From NCBI GenBank assembly GCA_964370605.1, contig CAYJJX010000020.1, positions 1-49,933 on the forward strand: DNA of 49,933 nucleotides, given 5' to 3'. Positions 34,278-43,222 of the stretch are shown here, piece after piece. This stretch comes from CAYJBH01 sp964370605 (GTDB taxonomy: Bacteria; Bacillota; Clostridia; Oscillospirales; Ruminococcaceae). Made by a program: the position numbers and the translations under genes. A model generated the notes under the pieces. The model worked only from the letters and a program-made list of their open reading frames with translations. It searched no databases and was not told the origin of the DNA. Each line of letters begins with the position of its first letter. The first letter of the stretch is position 1.

Positions 34278-34300
34278 GACGTCTATAATCGGAGGTAGTT

Positions 34301-35449
34301 ATGCAATACAGAGTACTCGGAAGAACGGGAATAGAAGTATCGGAAATCGGCCTTGGTGGCGAATGGTTCAACGGCAAGACGCAAGAAGAGGCAAATGCTA
34401 TCATCGACAAAGCCGAAGAAGCCGGAATGAACTTTATCGATGTTTTTATGCCGCAGGCACCGACAAGGGACATAATCGGAAATGCGCTAAAAGGCAGACG
34501 AGAAAAATTCATAATACAGGGGCATCTGTGCACCGTGTTTGAAGATGAACAGTATGGCCGCACCCGTGATATCGAGAAAACACGAGCATCGTTTTCTGAT
34601 TTGCTACAGAGGTTTGATACCGACTATATCGATATTGGAATGATACATTACGTCGACAGTGACGACGATTATCACTCTGTATTCGACACCGAAATCATCG
34701 AGTTTGCTAAAGAACTCAAGGCGAACGGCACCATAAAACATATTGGACTGAGCTCACACAACCCCAAGGTTGCGCTCAAGGCTGTTCAAAGCGGTCTGGT
34801 AGATGTATTGATGTTCAGCATTAACCCTGCATATGACATGGAGCATGCCGACACTGACATCGAGGCTCTAATTGAATACAAGGGAATCGGTGAAGACAAT
34901 TGGACAGTAGACGAAGCTAGGCAAACACTGTATAGCACCTGTGAAAACCTCGGCGTTGGAATCACTGTTATGAAGGCTCTCGGCGCAGGCAGTCTACTCC
35001 GTGCCGAATCGTCTCCCTTTGGTATTGCCATGACTGTACCGCAGTGTATACAGTACTGCCTAGATCGCAGTGGTGTAAAGGTTGTGATCATTGGTTGTGA
35101 CGATTCTGAACAGGTGGCTCATGCGATAACCTACTATGATGTTTCAAAAAAAGAACTTGAGTACTCTCACGTTTTCACGAGCGGTAAAGACATAGTGATG
35201 ACCGGTCGATGCATGTATTGTAATCACTGTCAGCCATGTCCATCACAAATAGACATTGCCGCAGTAACAAAATATCTCGACCTTGCTCGTCAACAAGACA
35301 ATGTGCCAGACAGCGTCAGACAACATTATCTCTCCCTCAAATCAAATGCCGATGACTGCGTAATGTGTGGAAAGTGCGAACCAAACTGTCCGTTTGGAGT
35401 CAAGGTGAGAGACAACATGACAGCAGCAAGAGATATGTTTGCGTTATAA
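34301..35449 (+). CDS. aldo/keto reductase with C-terminal ferredoxin domain
   Basis: 382 residues. An AKR barrel (RVLGRTGIEVSEIGLGG start, Asp47, H in IGMIHYVD) is followed by a region with CMYCNHCQPCP (about 305-315) and CVMCGKCEPNCP, two [4Fe-4S] motifs. The usual catalytic Tyr and Lys are not where expected: the DVFMPQAPTRD stretch lacks the Tyr and IIQGHL replaces the TK strand. It belongs to the ferredoxin-linked AKR branch and may not use the classical NADPH mechanism. GGAGG is five bases before the ATG. An iron alcohol dehydrogenase follows after 64 bases. Confidence 0.85.
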   Translation: MQYRVLGRTGIEVSEIGLGGEWFNGKTQEEANAIIDKAEEAGMNFIDVFMPQAPTRDIIGNALKGRREKFIIQGHLCTVFEDEQYGRTRDIEKTRASFSDLLQRFDTDYIDIGMIHYVDSDDDYHSVFDTEIIEFAKELKANGTIKHIGLSSHNPKVALKAVQSGLVDVLMFSINPAYDMEHADTDIEALIEYKGIGEDNWTVDEARQTLYSTCENLGVGITVMKALGAGSLLRAESSPFGIAMTVPQCIQYCLDRSGVKVVIIGCDDSEQVAHAITYYDVSKKELEYSHVFTSGKDIVMTGRCMYCNHCQPCPSQIDIAAVTKYLDLARQQDNVPDSVRQHYLSLKSNADDCVMCGKCEPNCPFGVKVRDNMTAARDMFAL

Positions 35450-35513
35450 AACGCAGCGAGGTTTCATGAACTATTAAACAAAGATAAATGACAGGAAAGG
35501 AACAGTTGTAATT

Positions 35514-36659
35514 ATGAATTTTACATACTATATGCCAACAAAAATCCACTTTGGCGAGGGAGCACTCGAAAATCTTGCAACGTCAAAACTCCCGACCGGC
35601 AAGGCTCTTTTGGTCACCGGCGGCACATCCACCACTAAACTTGGCTATGTTAAAAAAGTTTGCGATCTGCTCGACAAAGGCGGTCATGAAGTCATACTCT
35701 ACGATAAGGTCGAACCTAATCCAAACGTAGAATCGGTACGCGAGGCGTCGGCTCTCGCTCGCGAGAGCGGCTGCACCTTCGTTGTAGGCCTTGGCGGCGG
35801 TTCTTCGATTGACGCTGCAAAAGCTATTGCCATCATGTGCACTAACAGCGGCGACTTTTGGGATTATATCTCAGGCGGTACCGGCAAAGGCAAAGCGCTT
35901 GAAAATGATCCTTTGCCGATGGTAGCCATCACAACAACAGCCGGAACCGGTACCGAGGCAGACCCTTGGATGGTCATCACTAACGGCCGTGAGAAGATTG
36001 GTTATGGTAACTTTGACTGCACATTTCCGCTACTGTCAATTGTAGATCCGTCCCTCATGGTTTCGGTGCCGCCGCATCTGACAGCATATCAAGGTTTTGA
36101 TGCTCTTTTCCATGCACTTGAAGGATATATCGCAAACATCGCCACTCCTATGAGTGATATGTTCGCCCTTGAATCAATAAGTTTAATTGGGCAACATTTG
36201 GCGACTGCCGTGAACGAGCCTAACAATATGGAAGCCCGTTCCTACGTGGCCCTTGCAAACACATATTCGGGGTTTGTCGAAAGTCTGTCCTCTTGCACAT
36301 CAGAACACTCAATCGAACACGCATTGTCCGGATTTCATCATGAACTCCCACATGGTGCGGGGCTGATAATGCTATCGCTCGCCTATTTTGGTTTTTTCGC
36401 AAAAGTTTGTCCCGAGCGAACAAGCGAAATGGCCAGGGCTCTCGGCAACAGTGACGGCGACATAGTATGCGCTCTACATGATTTGCAAAAAGCTTGTCGC
36501 GTCGACACGCTTAAGATGAGTGATTTTGGCATTTCACAAGAAATGTTCCCACAATACGCCGACCATGCTTTTTCTGATATGGGTGGACTTTTTTCACTCG
36601 ACAGAAAGCGTATGACAAAGGACGATGTTGTTTCCATATTGAAAGAATCTTACAAATAG
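35514..36659 (+). CDS. iron-containing alcohol dehydrogenase
   Basis: 381 residues, full length for group III ADHs. GLGGGSSIDAAKA (92-104) binds the NAD(P) phosphates, and the metal ligands are Asp196, His200, His265 and His280 (in SEHSIEHALSGFHHELPHG). It oxidises alcohols or reduces aldehydes in fermentation. The substrate is unknown. The gene probably shares a transcript with the aldo/keto reductase. A strong hairpin at 36725-36762 ends it. Confidence 0.92.
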   Translation: MNFTYYMPTKIHFGEGALENLATSKLPTGKALLVTGGTSTTKLGYVKKVCDLLDKGGHEVILYDKVEPNPNVESVREASALARESGCTFVVGLGGGSSIDAAKAIAIMCTNSGDFWDYISGGTGKGKALENDPLPMVAITTTAGTGTEADPWMVITNGREKIGYGNFDCTFPLLSIVDPSLMVSVPPHLTAYQGFDALFHALEGYIANIATPMSDMFALESISLIGQHLATAVNEPNNMEARSYVALANTYSGFVESLSSCTSEHSIEHALSGFHHELPHGAGLIMLSLAYFGFFAKVCPERTSEMARALGNSDGDIVCALHDLQKACRVDTLKMSDFGISQEMFPQYADHAFSDMGGLFSLDRKRMTKDDVVSILKESYK

Positions 36660-36724
36660 CAACAGCCCGTTAAACCAAATTACCCGCACCCGCAAACTCA
36701 GTTAACAAGTCGGTCGGCACAAAA

Positions 36725-36762
36725 GACTGCAAAGCTTTCTTAATAGTCAAAGCTTTGCAGTC
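36725..36762. terminator. 14-bp hairpin between convergent genes
   Basis: GACTGCAAAGCTTT (36725-36738) pairs perfectly with 36749-36762. It lacks long U runs but sits between the convergent ADH and cytidylate-kinase-like genes, where a terminator is expected. Confidence 0.6.
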
Positions 36763-36811
36763 TATACAGTTTTCAATCTTGAGTCTTTGTCAAACCGGAT
36801 CAATCGCCCTG

Positions 36812-37411
36812 CTAGGTACTCAGAGCATTCAGAATGATTTGCACGGCATTTTTAACACCTACCATCGAGCTGTCGATACACAGATTATAGTTGGTCATGT
36901 CCAACCATTTTTGACCTGTTTGATACTCATAATATTTTTTGCGTTCTTTATCGATCGAAACGATCTTCTTCTCCATGTCAGAAGCAGAAAGTTTTCCGTG
37001 GTCGTCCGATACTTTATCAAAGCAGCGTTTCACCCTGAAATCCATGTCTGATGAATAGATAAAAACTCTGAACGGATTATATTCACTAAGTATATAATTT
37101 GCACATCTGCCGATAATTACCGAGTCTCCCTTTGGCGCTATGCTTTTCAGCAACTTATGTTGTTCGATTTGAAGTTGCTCCATCGGTGTCGGGACATAGG
37201 TCACAAAGGCCCGTGCAAAAGTAAAACCATAGTTGCGTGTCGTTGTTTCGTCAAATCTTTCGATGAAATCTGCCGAGAGTCCTGTCTCTTCAGCCAACTT
37301 GTCAAGCAACTCTTTATCATAATATGCGCACTCTAATTCATCGGCTAACCTTTTTCCGACTTCTCGTCCTCCGCTTCCAAACTGCCTGTTGATTGTGACA
37401 ATTCTTGACAT
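36812..37411 (-). CDS. cytidylate-kinase-like family protein
   Basis: 199 residues. The N-terminal phosphate loop INRQFGSGGREVG (7-19) is that of the cytidylate-kinase-like family. A YDKELL segment follows, and the DSVIIGRCANYIL block is typical. True Cmk is a separate protein of about 220 residues with GPAGAGKST, so this is a paralogue of unknown substrate. The ribosome site AAGGAGGTG is unusually strong, seven bases before the ATG. The leader from the promoter at 37508-37536 is about 90 bases. Confidence 0.85.
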   Translation of the reverse strand: MSRIVTINRQFGSGGREVGKRLADELECAYYDKELLDKLAEETGLSADFIERFDETTTRNYGFTFARAFVTYVPTPMEQLQIEQHKLLKSIAPKGDSVIIGRCANYILSEYNPFRVFIYSSDMDFRVKRCFDKVSDDHGKLSASDMEKKIVSIDKERKKYYEYQTGQKWLDMTNYNLCIDSSMVGVKNAVQIILNALST

Positions 37412-37507
37412 TGAAACCCACCTCCTTATAATCGTGCGTATGACATTCTATAAACACCATAGAGATAACAACCACACTCCTGTGAAACGGTCGCTGCTCC
37501 TGTTTCT

Positions 37508-37536
37508 ATTATACCGACTAACAACGGCAAAAGCAA
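37508..37536 (-). promoter_or_regulatory. promoter of the cytidylate-kinase-like gene
   Basis: Minus strand: TTGCTT (37536-37531), 17 bases, TATAAT (37513-37508). Confidence 0.65.
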
Positions 37537-37655
37537 TATACTTATAGCGGAAAACCACAATCCATCAAATTGCACCAAACAAAGTCCATTTTTTCGGAGT
37601 TTCGCTATATTTCATAATCAAAGGCCTCTCTTGCCATCAAAGTCAGCAAAACATA

Positions 37656-37684
37656 TTGACAAATCTCTCTCGATATGGTATGCT
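37656..37684 (+). promoter_or_regulatory. promoter of the riboswitch-controlled FAD dehydrogenase
   Basis: TTGACA (37656-37661), 17 bases, TATGCT (37679-37684). Transcription would start near 37691, leaving a 157-base leader. A small GGTAT/ATACC hairpin (37705-37720) comes before the aptamer. Confidence 0.7.
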
Positions 37685-37727
37685 ACCATCGGTTTAGAAA
37701 GCAAGGTATAATACAATACCCTTGAAA

Positions 37728-37787
37728 TCGTATAAATTCATATAATGGATGAATGTTTCTACCGACTGCCATACAGTCAGACTACGA
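37728..37787 (+). ncRNA. purine-class (guanine-like) riboswitch aptamer
   Basis: Three-way junction of the purine class. P1 is TCGTA/TACGA (37728-37732 with 37783-37787). P2 is ATTCAT/ATGAAT (37736-37741 with 37749-37754), with loop ATAATGG. J2/3 is GTTTCTACC (37755-37763), identical to the family core. P3 is GACTG/CAGTC or GACT/AGTC (37764-37778). J3/1 is GAC (37780-37782), with C37782 in the place of C74, which specifies guanine rather than adenine. The L3 loop carries CC to pair with the GG of L2 but is shorter than usual, and an extra A (37779) follows P3, so ligand preference could be altered. Confidence 0.8.
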
Positions 37788-37832
37788 CCACAACCAACCG
37801 TGGCATAGCTCTATCTGTACGGCATTTTTTTT
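37767..37832 (+). terminator. riboswitch expression platform (terminator overlapping aptamer P3)
   Basis: CTGTACGGCA (37815-37824), followed by eight Ts (37825-37832), pairs at nine of ten positions with TGCCATACAG (37767-37776), which is the P3/L3 part of the aptamer. Terminator and aptamer therefore exclude each other, so ligand binding should allow read-through: an ON switch. A CCAC/GTGG hairpin (37788-37803) lies in the large loop. This logic is inferred from pairing only. Confidence 0.6.
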
Positions 37833-37847
37833 GAGAGGAACAAACTA

Positions 37848-39239
37848 ATGAATATGTATAATGTAATAATAATCGGGGCAGGACCGGCCGGGATTTTCAC
37901 CGCATTAGAACTGGTGAAAAAAGGTTACAACGGAAAAATATTGATGTTGGAAAAGGGTGCGCCCATCGAAAAGCGCAGCTGTCCGAAGTCAAAAACAGGA
38001 GTATGTGTATCCTGTAAGCCATACTGTCATATCACCACCGGTTTTTCCGGTGCCGGTGCCTTCTCAGACGGCAAACTGTCTCTTGCCACAGAGGTGGGAG
38101 GCGACCTACCGGAGTTGATCGGCGAAGATTCAGCGTCAGAGCTTATCAAATACACCGACAACATCTACCTTGAGTTTGGTGCCGATCTTCAGGTTGAGGG
38201 GGTTGGGAACGATGCTAAAGTAAAAGAAATCCGTAAGCGCACAATTCAAGCCGGACTAAAGCTCGTCGATTGCCCTATCCGCCATCTTGGCACAGAAAAA
38301 GCTCAAGAGATTTATTTTTCAATCCAAAGCTATCTACAAGAAAATGGCGTTGAGCTTCGTTTCGGTGTTTCGGTGTCATCTCTTTGCATCAAAAACAACA
38401 GTTGCAGCGGTGTAGAGCTTGAAAACGGTGACACTATAACCGCCGACAAAATCATTATTGCAACAGGACGACGCGGTGCAGACTGGCTAGAAAAAATGTG
38501 TCGACATTTTGGTATCGAACATCGTGCCGGTACTGTAGATATCGGAGTTCGTGTCGAGGTTCGCAACGAAATCATGGAGGACGTAAACAATGTTCTTTAT
38601 GAATCAAAACTCATCGGGTATCCCCAACCCTTCAAGAACAAAGTTCGCACCTTTTGTCAAAACCCGGGTGGGTTTGTAAGCCAAGAAAACTATGACAACG
38701 ATCTTGCGGTGGTAAACGGCCATTCATACAAGGTACAAAAATCCGGCAACACTAACCTTGCAATACTATGTTCACATGACTTCAGCGATCCCTTTGATCA
38801 ACCAATCGAATACGCAAGAAAGGTCGCCGAACTCACCAACATGCTTGCAGAGGGACGTATATTAGTACAGCGATATGGCGACATCCTCGATGGAAAACGC
38901 ACATGGCAGGAAGAACTGTCTCGTTCCAACGTGAAACCGACACTCCCCGATGCAGTAGCAGGAGATATCACCTCCGCAATGCCTTATCGGGCAATGACGA
39001 ACATCATAAACTTTATTCAGGCGGTCGATCATGTTGTGCCCGGCTTTGCGGCATACGAAACGTTGCTTTATTCTCCGGAAATCAAGTTTTACAGCAACCG
39101 CGTAAAAATGGATGGAGATATGTGCACCAACATTGAAAATCTTCACTGCCTCGGCGACTCCAGCGGCTGGACAAGGGGGCTGATGATGGCATCTGTGATG
39201 GGTGTGCACATGGCACGAGAGTTAATAGAAAAAGGCTAA
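37848..39239 (+). CDS. FAD-dependent dehydrogenase, COG2509-like
   Basis: 463 residues. GAGPAG (10-15) is the Rossmann FAD motif, with Glu at the end of the second strand (MLEKG). A Cys-rich segment, CPKSKTGVCVSC then YCHITTGFSGAGAFSDGK, follows and is characteristic of this family. A GDSSGWTRGLMMASVMG block near the end closes the FAD site. The family is uncharacterised; some members are described only as FAD dehydrogenases or desaturase-like. The leader carries a purine-type riboswitch, so its product may be tied to purine metabolism. It is followed after 39 bases by a rhodanese-like gene. Confidence 0.85.
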   Translation: MNMYNVIIIGAGPAGIFTALELVKKGYNGKILMLEKGAPIEKRSCPKSKTGVCVSCKPYCHITTGFSGAGAFSDGKLSLATEVGGDLPELIGEDSASELIKYTDNIYLEFGADLQVEGVGNDAKVKEIRKRTIQAGLKLVDCPIRHLGTEKAQEIYFSIQSYLQENGVELRFGVSVSSLCIKNNSCSGVELENGDTITADKIIIATGRRGADWLEKMCRHFGIEHRAGTVDIGVRVEVRNEIMEDVNNVLYESKLIGYPQPFKNKVRTFCQNPGGFVSQENYDNDLAVVNGHSYKVQKSGNTNLAILCSHDFSDPFDQPIEYARKVAELTNMLAEGRILVQRYGDILDGKRTWQEELSRSNVKPTLPDAVAGDITSAMPYRAMTNIINFIQAVDHVVPGFAAYETLLYSPEIKFYSNRVKMDGDMCTNIENLHCLGDSSGWTRGLMMASVMGVHMARELIEKG

Positions 39240-39278
39240 TTACGTTTTTACATAGAATATTAGTAAAGGAACAATATA

Positions 39279-39635
39279 ATGTACAGGGCTCGAGAGATAT
39301 CTGTATCTGATGTGAATAAAATGACAAACAGCGAGTATGTTTTGATTGATGTTCGCAAAGAAGCGCACTTCGTCCGAGGTCCAATTCCCGGTGCAGTGAA
39401 TATTCCTGCTGCAACTGTATGCAAAGAAACCTTAGAGAAATATCGCAACAAGAAAATTGTGTTTTCCTGCTATGTCGGTATATCAAGCAAACCAATCGCA
39501 ATAGAAATGATGGAAATTGGTTTTGACACATACAGCATGATTGGTGGCTATGGTGGTTGGCTATTGAGCTATCATCATTTGCATGATATAATATACTCGC
39601 AGGCGCCGAAAAACTCCAAAAAAAACGACAAATAA
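39279..39635 (+). CDS. rhodanese-domain protein
   Basis: 118 residues, one rhodanese domain. YVLIDVRKEAHFVRGPIPGA is the entry motif, and the active-site loop is CYVGISS (Cys at about 66), followed by a GGYGGW segment. It probably moves sulfur from a donor such as thiosulfate or a persulfide. The catalytic Cys is present; the loop is six residues long, as in sulfur-specific forms. AAAGGA precedes the ATG. It is likely part of the riboswitch-controlled transcript. Confidence 0.85.
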   Translation: MYRAREISVSDVNKMTNSEYVLIDVRKEAHFVRGPIPGAVNIPAATVCKETLEKYRNKKIVFSCYVGISSKPIAIEMMEIGFDTYSMIGGYGGWLLSYHHLHDIIYSQAPKNSKKNDK

Positions 39636-39654
39636 CGACTTTGAGAGGTGCAAA

Positions 39655-42102
39655 ATGCGAACTGAATCAATATCAATAATCGGTGCAAAAGAAAACAATC
39701 TGAAAGATATATCTGTCGATATTCCAAAATTCAAGCTTGTTGCCCTGACCGGAGTTTCCGGCAGTGGCAAAAGCAGCTTTGCTATGGACATTTTACAAAA
39801 AGAGTGTCAGCGCCAATATCTAGAGTCAATGGGAATGGTAACCGACGGACTTAACAAACCAAAAGTCGATAGTATCGAGGGGCTATCCCCATCAATTTCC
39901 GTCGGACAAAGGGTGCTCTCTAGAAACCCTCGCTCAACTGTCGGAACATATACCGAGATACTCACCTATCTTCGCATTCTGTATGCAAAACTTGCAACAA
40001 GAATTTGTCCCAACTGCAATGGCGAAATACCGCCCAGTTTTGATGAAGACGAGGAAATCGACTTCACCGATACCACCTGTCCCCACTGCAAAACAAAACT
40101 TCAGCATCTCAATATGGCAAGTTTCTCCTTCAACAAAACCGAAGGTGCCTGTCCTGCCTGCAAAGGCCTTGGCACAGTAATTTCGGCCGACTACTCCAAA
40201 CTTCTTGATAGAAACAAGAGTATCGCAGAAGGTGCTTTTTATCTCTGGAGTGGCGAGCTTTTCGCAGAACACTACGCAAAGAGCCTGGAACGATGCGGCA
40301 AACATTACGGATTCACTTTCGATGCAAGCAAAAAAATCAAAGATTACAATGAATTGGAACTACTCGTGTTTCTGTACGGGGTAGACTGTGATGAGTTCAA
40401 GCAGAAATTTCCAAACGTCAAAAAGCCGAAACGAGTTGCCGACGGATACATCGAAGGCGTAATGAATTTCATCGACAAAAAAATAGTCGAATCGGCCACA
40501 AAAAAGCTAAATAATCCCACGCTGAACTCTGCTCTTATCGAACAACAATGTTTCGAATGTGACGGCACCAGGCTCGGCTTTGAAGCAAGGCATGCCACCC
40601 TGAACGGCAAAACCATAACTCAGGTGAGCACCCTGTCTATTCATAACCTTTCAAAACACCTTGCAGACACCTTGAACACACTGTCAGCGCCTGCAAAAAC
40701 CATTTCAAGCACCGTCTTTGTCGATCTTTTGAAAAGGCTTGGTGGCATCGAAAAAATCGGACTAGAGTATCTGTCTATCGATCGTCCCGTCTACACTCTT
40801 TCGGGCGGAGAAAGTCAGCGACTGAGGCTGGCAAGCATACTCGAAAGCGGGCTCACCGGCGTTTTGTATATTCTGGACGAGCCGACTACAGGCCTTCACG
40901 CAAAAGACACCGTGCTACTGCTGAACATGTTAAAACGGCTTCGAGATTTGGGTAACACGGTCATTGTAATCGAACATGATATGGATTTTGTAAAAGAATG
41001 TGATTATATAATTGATTTTGGTGTGGGCGCCGGCTCACTGGGCGGCAACATTGTTGCAAGCGGAAACATAGCGGAGGTGTCACAGAGCGCAAAGTCTATA
41101 ACTGCAAAATATTTATCAAACACCAAACCTCATCCCAAAAATATCAAAACAAGTGCAAATGGATTTATCGAGGTGCAAAACGCCACCGCAAACAACCTGA
41201 AAAATGTATCTATCAAAATCCCACTAGGGCAACTGGTGTCCTTTGCCGGAGTTTCCGGCAGTGGAAAAAGCTCACTGGTTTTTGACGTGATCGAGAAAAG
41301 AAGGCACGCAGAAAACATTAAAGGATTTGACTATGTTAGTGACGTTATAAAAATCGACCAAAGCCCCATCGGAAGACAAAGTCGGAGCAATGTGGCAACA
41401 TACAGTGAAGTCTTCACGCTGATAAGAGAGCTTTTTTCGTCGCTGCCGCAGGCAAAAAGCCTAAAGCTCAAACCTGCTGACTTTTCATTCAATGTCAAGG
41501 GTGGTCGGTGTGAAAAGTGTGAGGGCCTTGGAGTAATTCCGCTCGACATGCAGTTTCTGGACGATGTCGAGGTCGTTTGCCCTGTATGCAAGGGGCACCG
41601 TTTCAAGAAAAAAGTCTTATCCGTAACATACAAAAAACAAAGCATATCCGACGTGCTAAATGCAACTGTTTTAGAAAATGTTCAATTTTTTGACGGCAAT
41701 AAAGAAATCATAAAAAAACTGAGCACAATTGATGAGGTAGGTCTTTCGTACCTCAAACTCGGTCAATCTACTGCCACACTCTCCGGTGGTGAATGTCAGC
41801 GTCTAAAACTTTCCAAAGAGCTGGCTAAAGGATCGAGCGGACATACGCTTTATCTCCTTGATGAGCCAACAACCGGACTTCATCCGTCAGACAGCGAAAA
41901 ATTATTTGTGTTGCTACAAAAGCTCGTCGCTCAAAACAACTCTGTATTCATTATCGAGCACGAGACTACTATGCTTTCAAAAAGTGATTTCATCATCGAA
42001 CTCGGTCCTTTGGGTGGCGATGACGGCGGAAAAATCATCGCGACCGGAACACCGTTTGAAATCGCCCAAAACAAAGACAGCATCACCGGAAGTTACCTGT
42101 AA
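39655..42102 (+). CDS. UvrA-like ABC ATPase, class II (no UvrB-binding domain)
   Basis: 815 residues against about 940 for housekeeping UvrA. Both ABC units are present (two GVSGSGKSS loops, two LSGGE-x-QRL signatures and two DEPTTGLH boxes), as are zinc fingers: CPNC...CPHC, CPACKGLG, and CEKCEGLG...CPVCKG. After the first CPNC, at about residue 120, the sequence jumps to the ASFSFN block, so the segment that binds UvrB is missing. Class II UvrA proteins are linked to DNA-damaging-drug tolerance or self-resistance. GAGAGG is six bases before the ATG. It lies 19 bases after the rhodanese gene. Confidence 0.88.
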   Translation: MRTESISIIGAKENNLKDISVDIPKFKLVALTGVSGSGKSSFAMDILQKECQRQYLESMGMVTDGLNKPKVDSIEGLSPSISVGQRVLSRNPRSTVGTYTEILTYLRILYAKLATRICPNCNGEIPPSFDEDEEIDFTDTTCPHCKTKLQHLNMASFSFNKTEGACPACKGLGTVISADYSKLLDRNKSIAEGAFYLWSGELFAEHYAKSLERCGKHYGFTFDASKKIKDYNELELLVFLYGVDCDEFKQKFPNVKKPKRVADGYIEGVMNFIDKKIVESATKKLNNPTLNSALIEQQCFECDGTRLGFEARHATLNGKTITQVSTLSIHNLSKHLADTLNTLSAPAKTISSTVFVDLLKRLGGIEKIGLEYLSIDRPVYTLSGGESQRLRLASILESGLTGVLYILDEPTTGLHAKDTVLLLNMLKRLRDLGNTVIVIEHDMDFVKECDYIIDFGVGAGSLGGNIVASGNIAEVSQSAKSITAKYLSNTKPHPKNIKTSANGFIEVQNATANNLKNVSIKIPLGQLVSFAGVSGSGKSSLVFDVIEKRRHAENIKGFDYVSDVIKIDQSPIGRQSRSNVATYSEVFTLIRELFSSLPQAKSLKLKPADFSFNVKGGRCEKCEGLGVIPLDMQFLDDVEVVCPVCKGHRFKKKVLSVTYKKQSISDVLNATVLENVQFFDGNKEIIKKLSTIDEVGLSYLKLGQSTATLSGGECQRLKLSKELAKGSSGHTLYLLDEPTTGLHPSDSEKLFVLLQKLVAQNNSVFIIEHETTMLSKSDFIIELGPLGGDDGGKIIATGTPFEIAQNKDSITGSYL

Positions 42103-42153
42103 AAAAGCAAACGGTTCGTTTTGTCGAGCTAATCAAACAAAATACGATACTGC

Positions 42154-42182
42154 TTGACAAATTCATCGTCCTGTGATAAACT
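42154..42182 (+). promoter_or_regulatory. possible promoter of the TSCPD gene
   Basis: TTGACA (42154-42159), 17 bases, TAAACT (42177-42182). The -10 box is weak (4 of 6). Confidence 0.45.
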
Positions 42183-42217
42183 CAATCGACATTACAAGAA
42201 ATCATCTGGAGAACAAA

Positions 42218-42454
42218 ATGGAATTTATCACTAGCGGTGTTTGCTCGCGAAAAATCAGCTATGAGCTGGACGGAACAAAAATCAAATCGGTAGAATTCGA
42301 AGGCGGTTGTCCCGGAAATCTGCTCGGAATATGCCGAATCGTTATAGGGATGGAAACGGCTGACATCGTCACAAAGTTCAAAGATGTAAAATGCGGCGAA
42401 AAAAGCACATCATGTCCGGCCCAACTTGCCAAGGCGCTAGAGCAGACAGTATAA
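42218..42454 (+). CDS. TSCPD-domain small protein (TIGR03905-like)
   Basis: 78 residues. It shows the C-x-R-x-I-x-Y start, the FEGGCPGNLLGI block and the KSTSCPAQLAKAL segment that defines the TSCPD domain, with three to four conserved Cys for a possible metal. The function of free-standing members is unknown. In ribonucleotide reductases, the domain is a C-terminal module. The ATG at 42218 has GGAG six bases upstream; an in-frame ATG 15 codons earlier lies next to the promoter and has no site. Confidence 0.88.
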   Translation: MEFITSGVCSRKISYELDGTKIKSVEFEGGCPGNLLGICRIVIGMETADIVTKFKDVKCGEKSTSCPAQLAKALEQTV

Positions 42455-42582
42455 ACCGTCAATTATAAATTAAAACCACTCCGGCTCGACCGAGCACAAA
42501 AATGAAGACCAAGCATTTCTGGCAGGACTGCCTTTTACGCTTAGGTATTTGAAATACTTAACCTGCTTCGGCGGCAAACCGT

Positions 42583-43098
42583 TTATGCCCAATCAATATT
42601 TAGACTGTATTTATCCTCGATATAAATATAGTCTAAATTATTTTTTTTGCACTGCTTTAAATTGTATTCATTATCTTTAATCAAGCTGTCTTTAGCGCAC
42701 CATGTATCATCAATTCTTTTTTCTATTTCATCTGCGTGCAGCAAGATCTGATCAAAATGTTTGGTGATATAATCTGCCGACATGACGAGACAACGGTATT
42801 TAATACTGGGCAGGTAATCGTTTGAAAAATAGGCTTTCCAGTCAAAGGGAATATAACAACCCTCGATGATTAAATTTTGATCATTTTCTATAGCTGTTTT
42901 AATTATTTCTTTTAAAATACCCCACAAATACTGCGTTAGCTCCTTATCGTCACTCACTGTAAGCTCTGTTTGTTTGCTTCGTATTAATCCCATCTTCAGA
43001 TGATCGATGGACAAATACGGGTAACATAGCTTTTCGAGGAGCCTTTGGGCTAAAACCGTTTTTCCGGTATGCGAACTTCCTGCTATTAAAATGATCAT
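42583..43098 (-). CDS. P-loop kinase-like protein of unknown substrate
   Basis: 171 residues. GSSHTGKT (7-14) is a Walker A loop near the N-terminus and a short LSIDHLKMG segment follows, as in small nucleoside or sugar kinases. LIIEGCYIP (about 86-94) may be the Walker B strand. No specific family is recognised. AAAGGG lies seven bases before the ATG. It is just downstream of the antiporter operon on the same strand, with a 124-base gap, and could be read from it. Confidence 0.65.
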   Translation of the reverse strand: MIILIAGSSHTGKTVLAQRLLEKLCYPYLSIDHLKMGLIRSKQTELTVSDDKELTQYLWGILKEIIKTAIENDQNLIIEGCYIPFDWKAYFSNDYLPSIKYRCLVMSADYITKHFDQILLHADEIEKRIDDTWCAKDSLIKDNEYNLKQCKKNNLDYIYIEDKYSLNIDWA

Positions 43099-43222
43099 CT
43101 GCGATCCCTTTCATAATTGTCTGAAGTCACCTTTACCCCCTCACATATCGCCGCTATTTTTTTGTACCGATTGTATAAACACGAGTATATTATCCAAATT
43201 GTTGACTTGTTCATTTTGCCGC

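Noticed and set aside
36812..37411. Housekeeping cytidylate kinase (Cmk)
   Set aside because: The phosphate loop and domain layout are those of the cytidylate-kinase-like paralogue family and not of Cmk.
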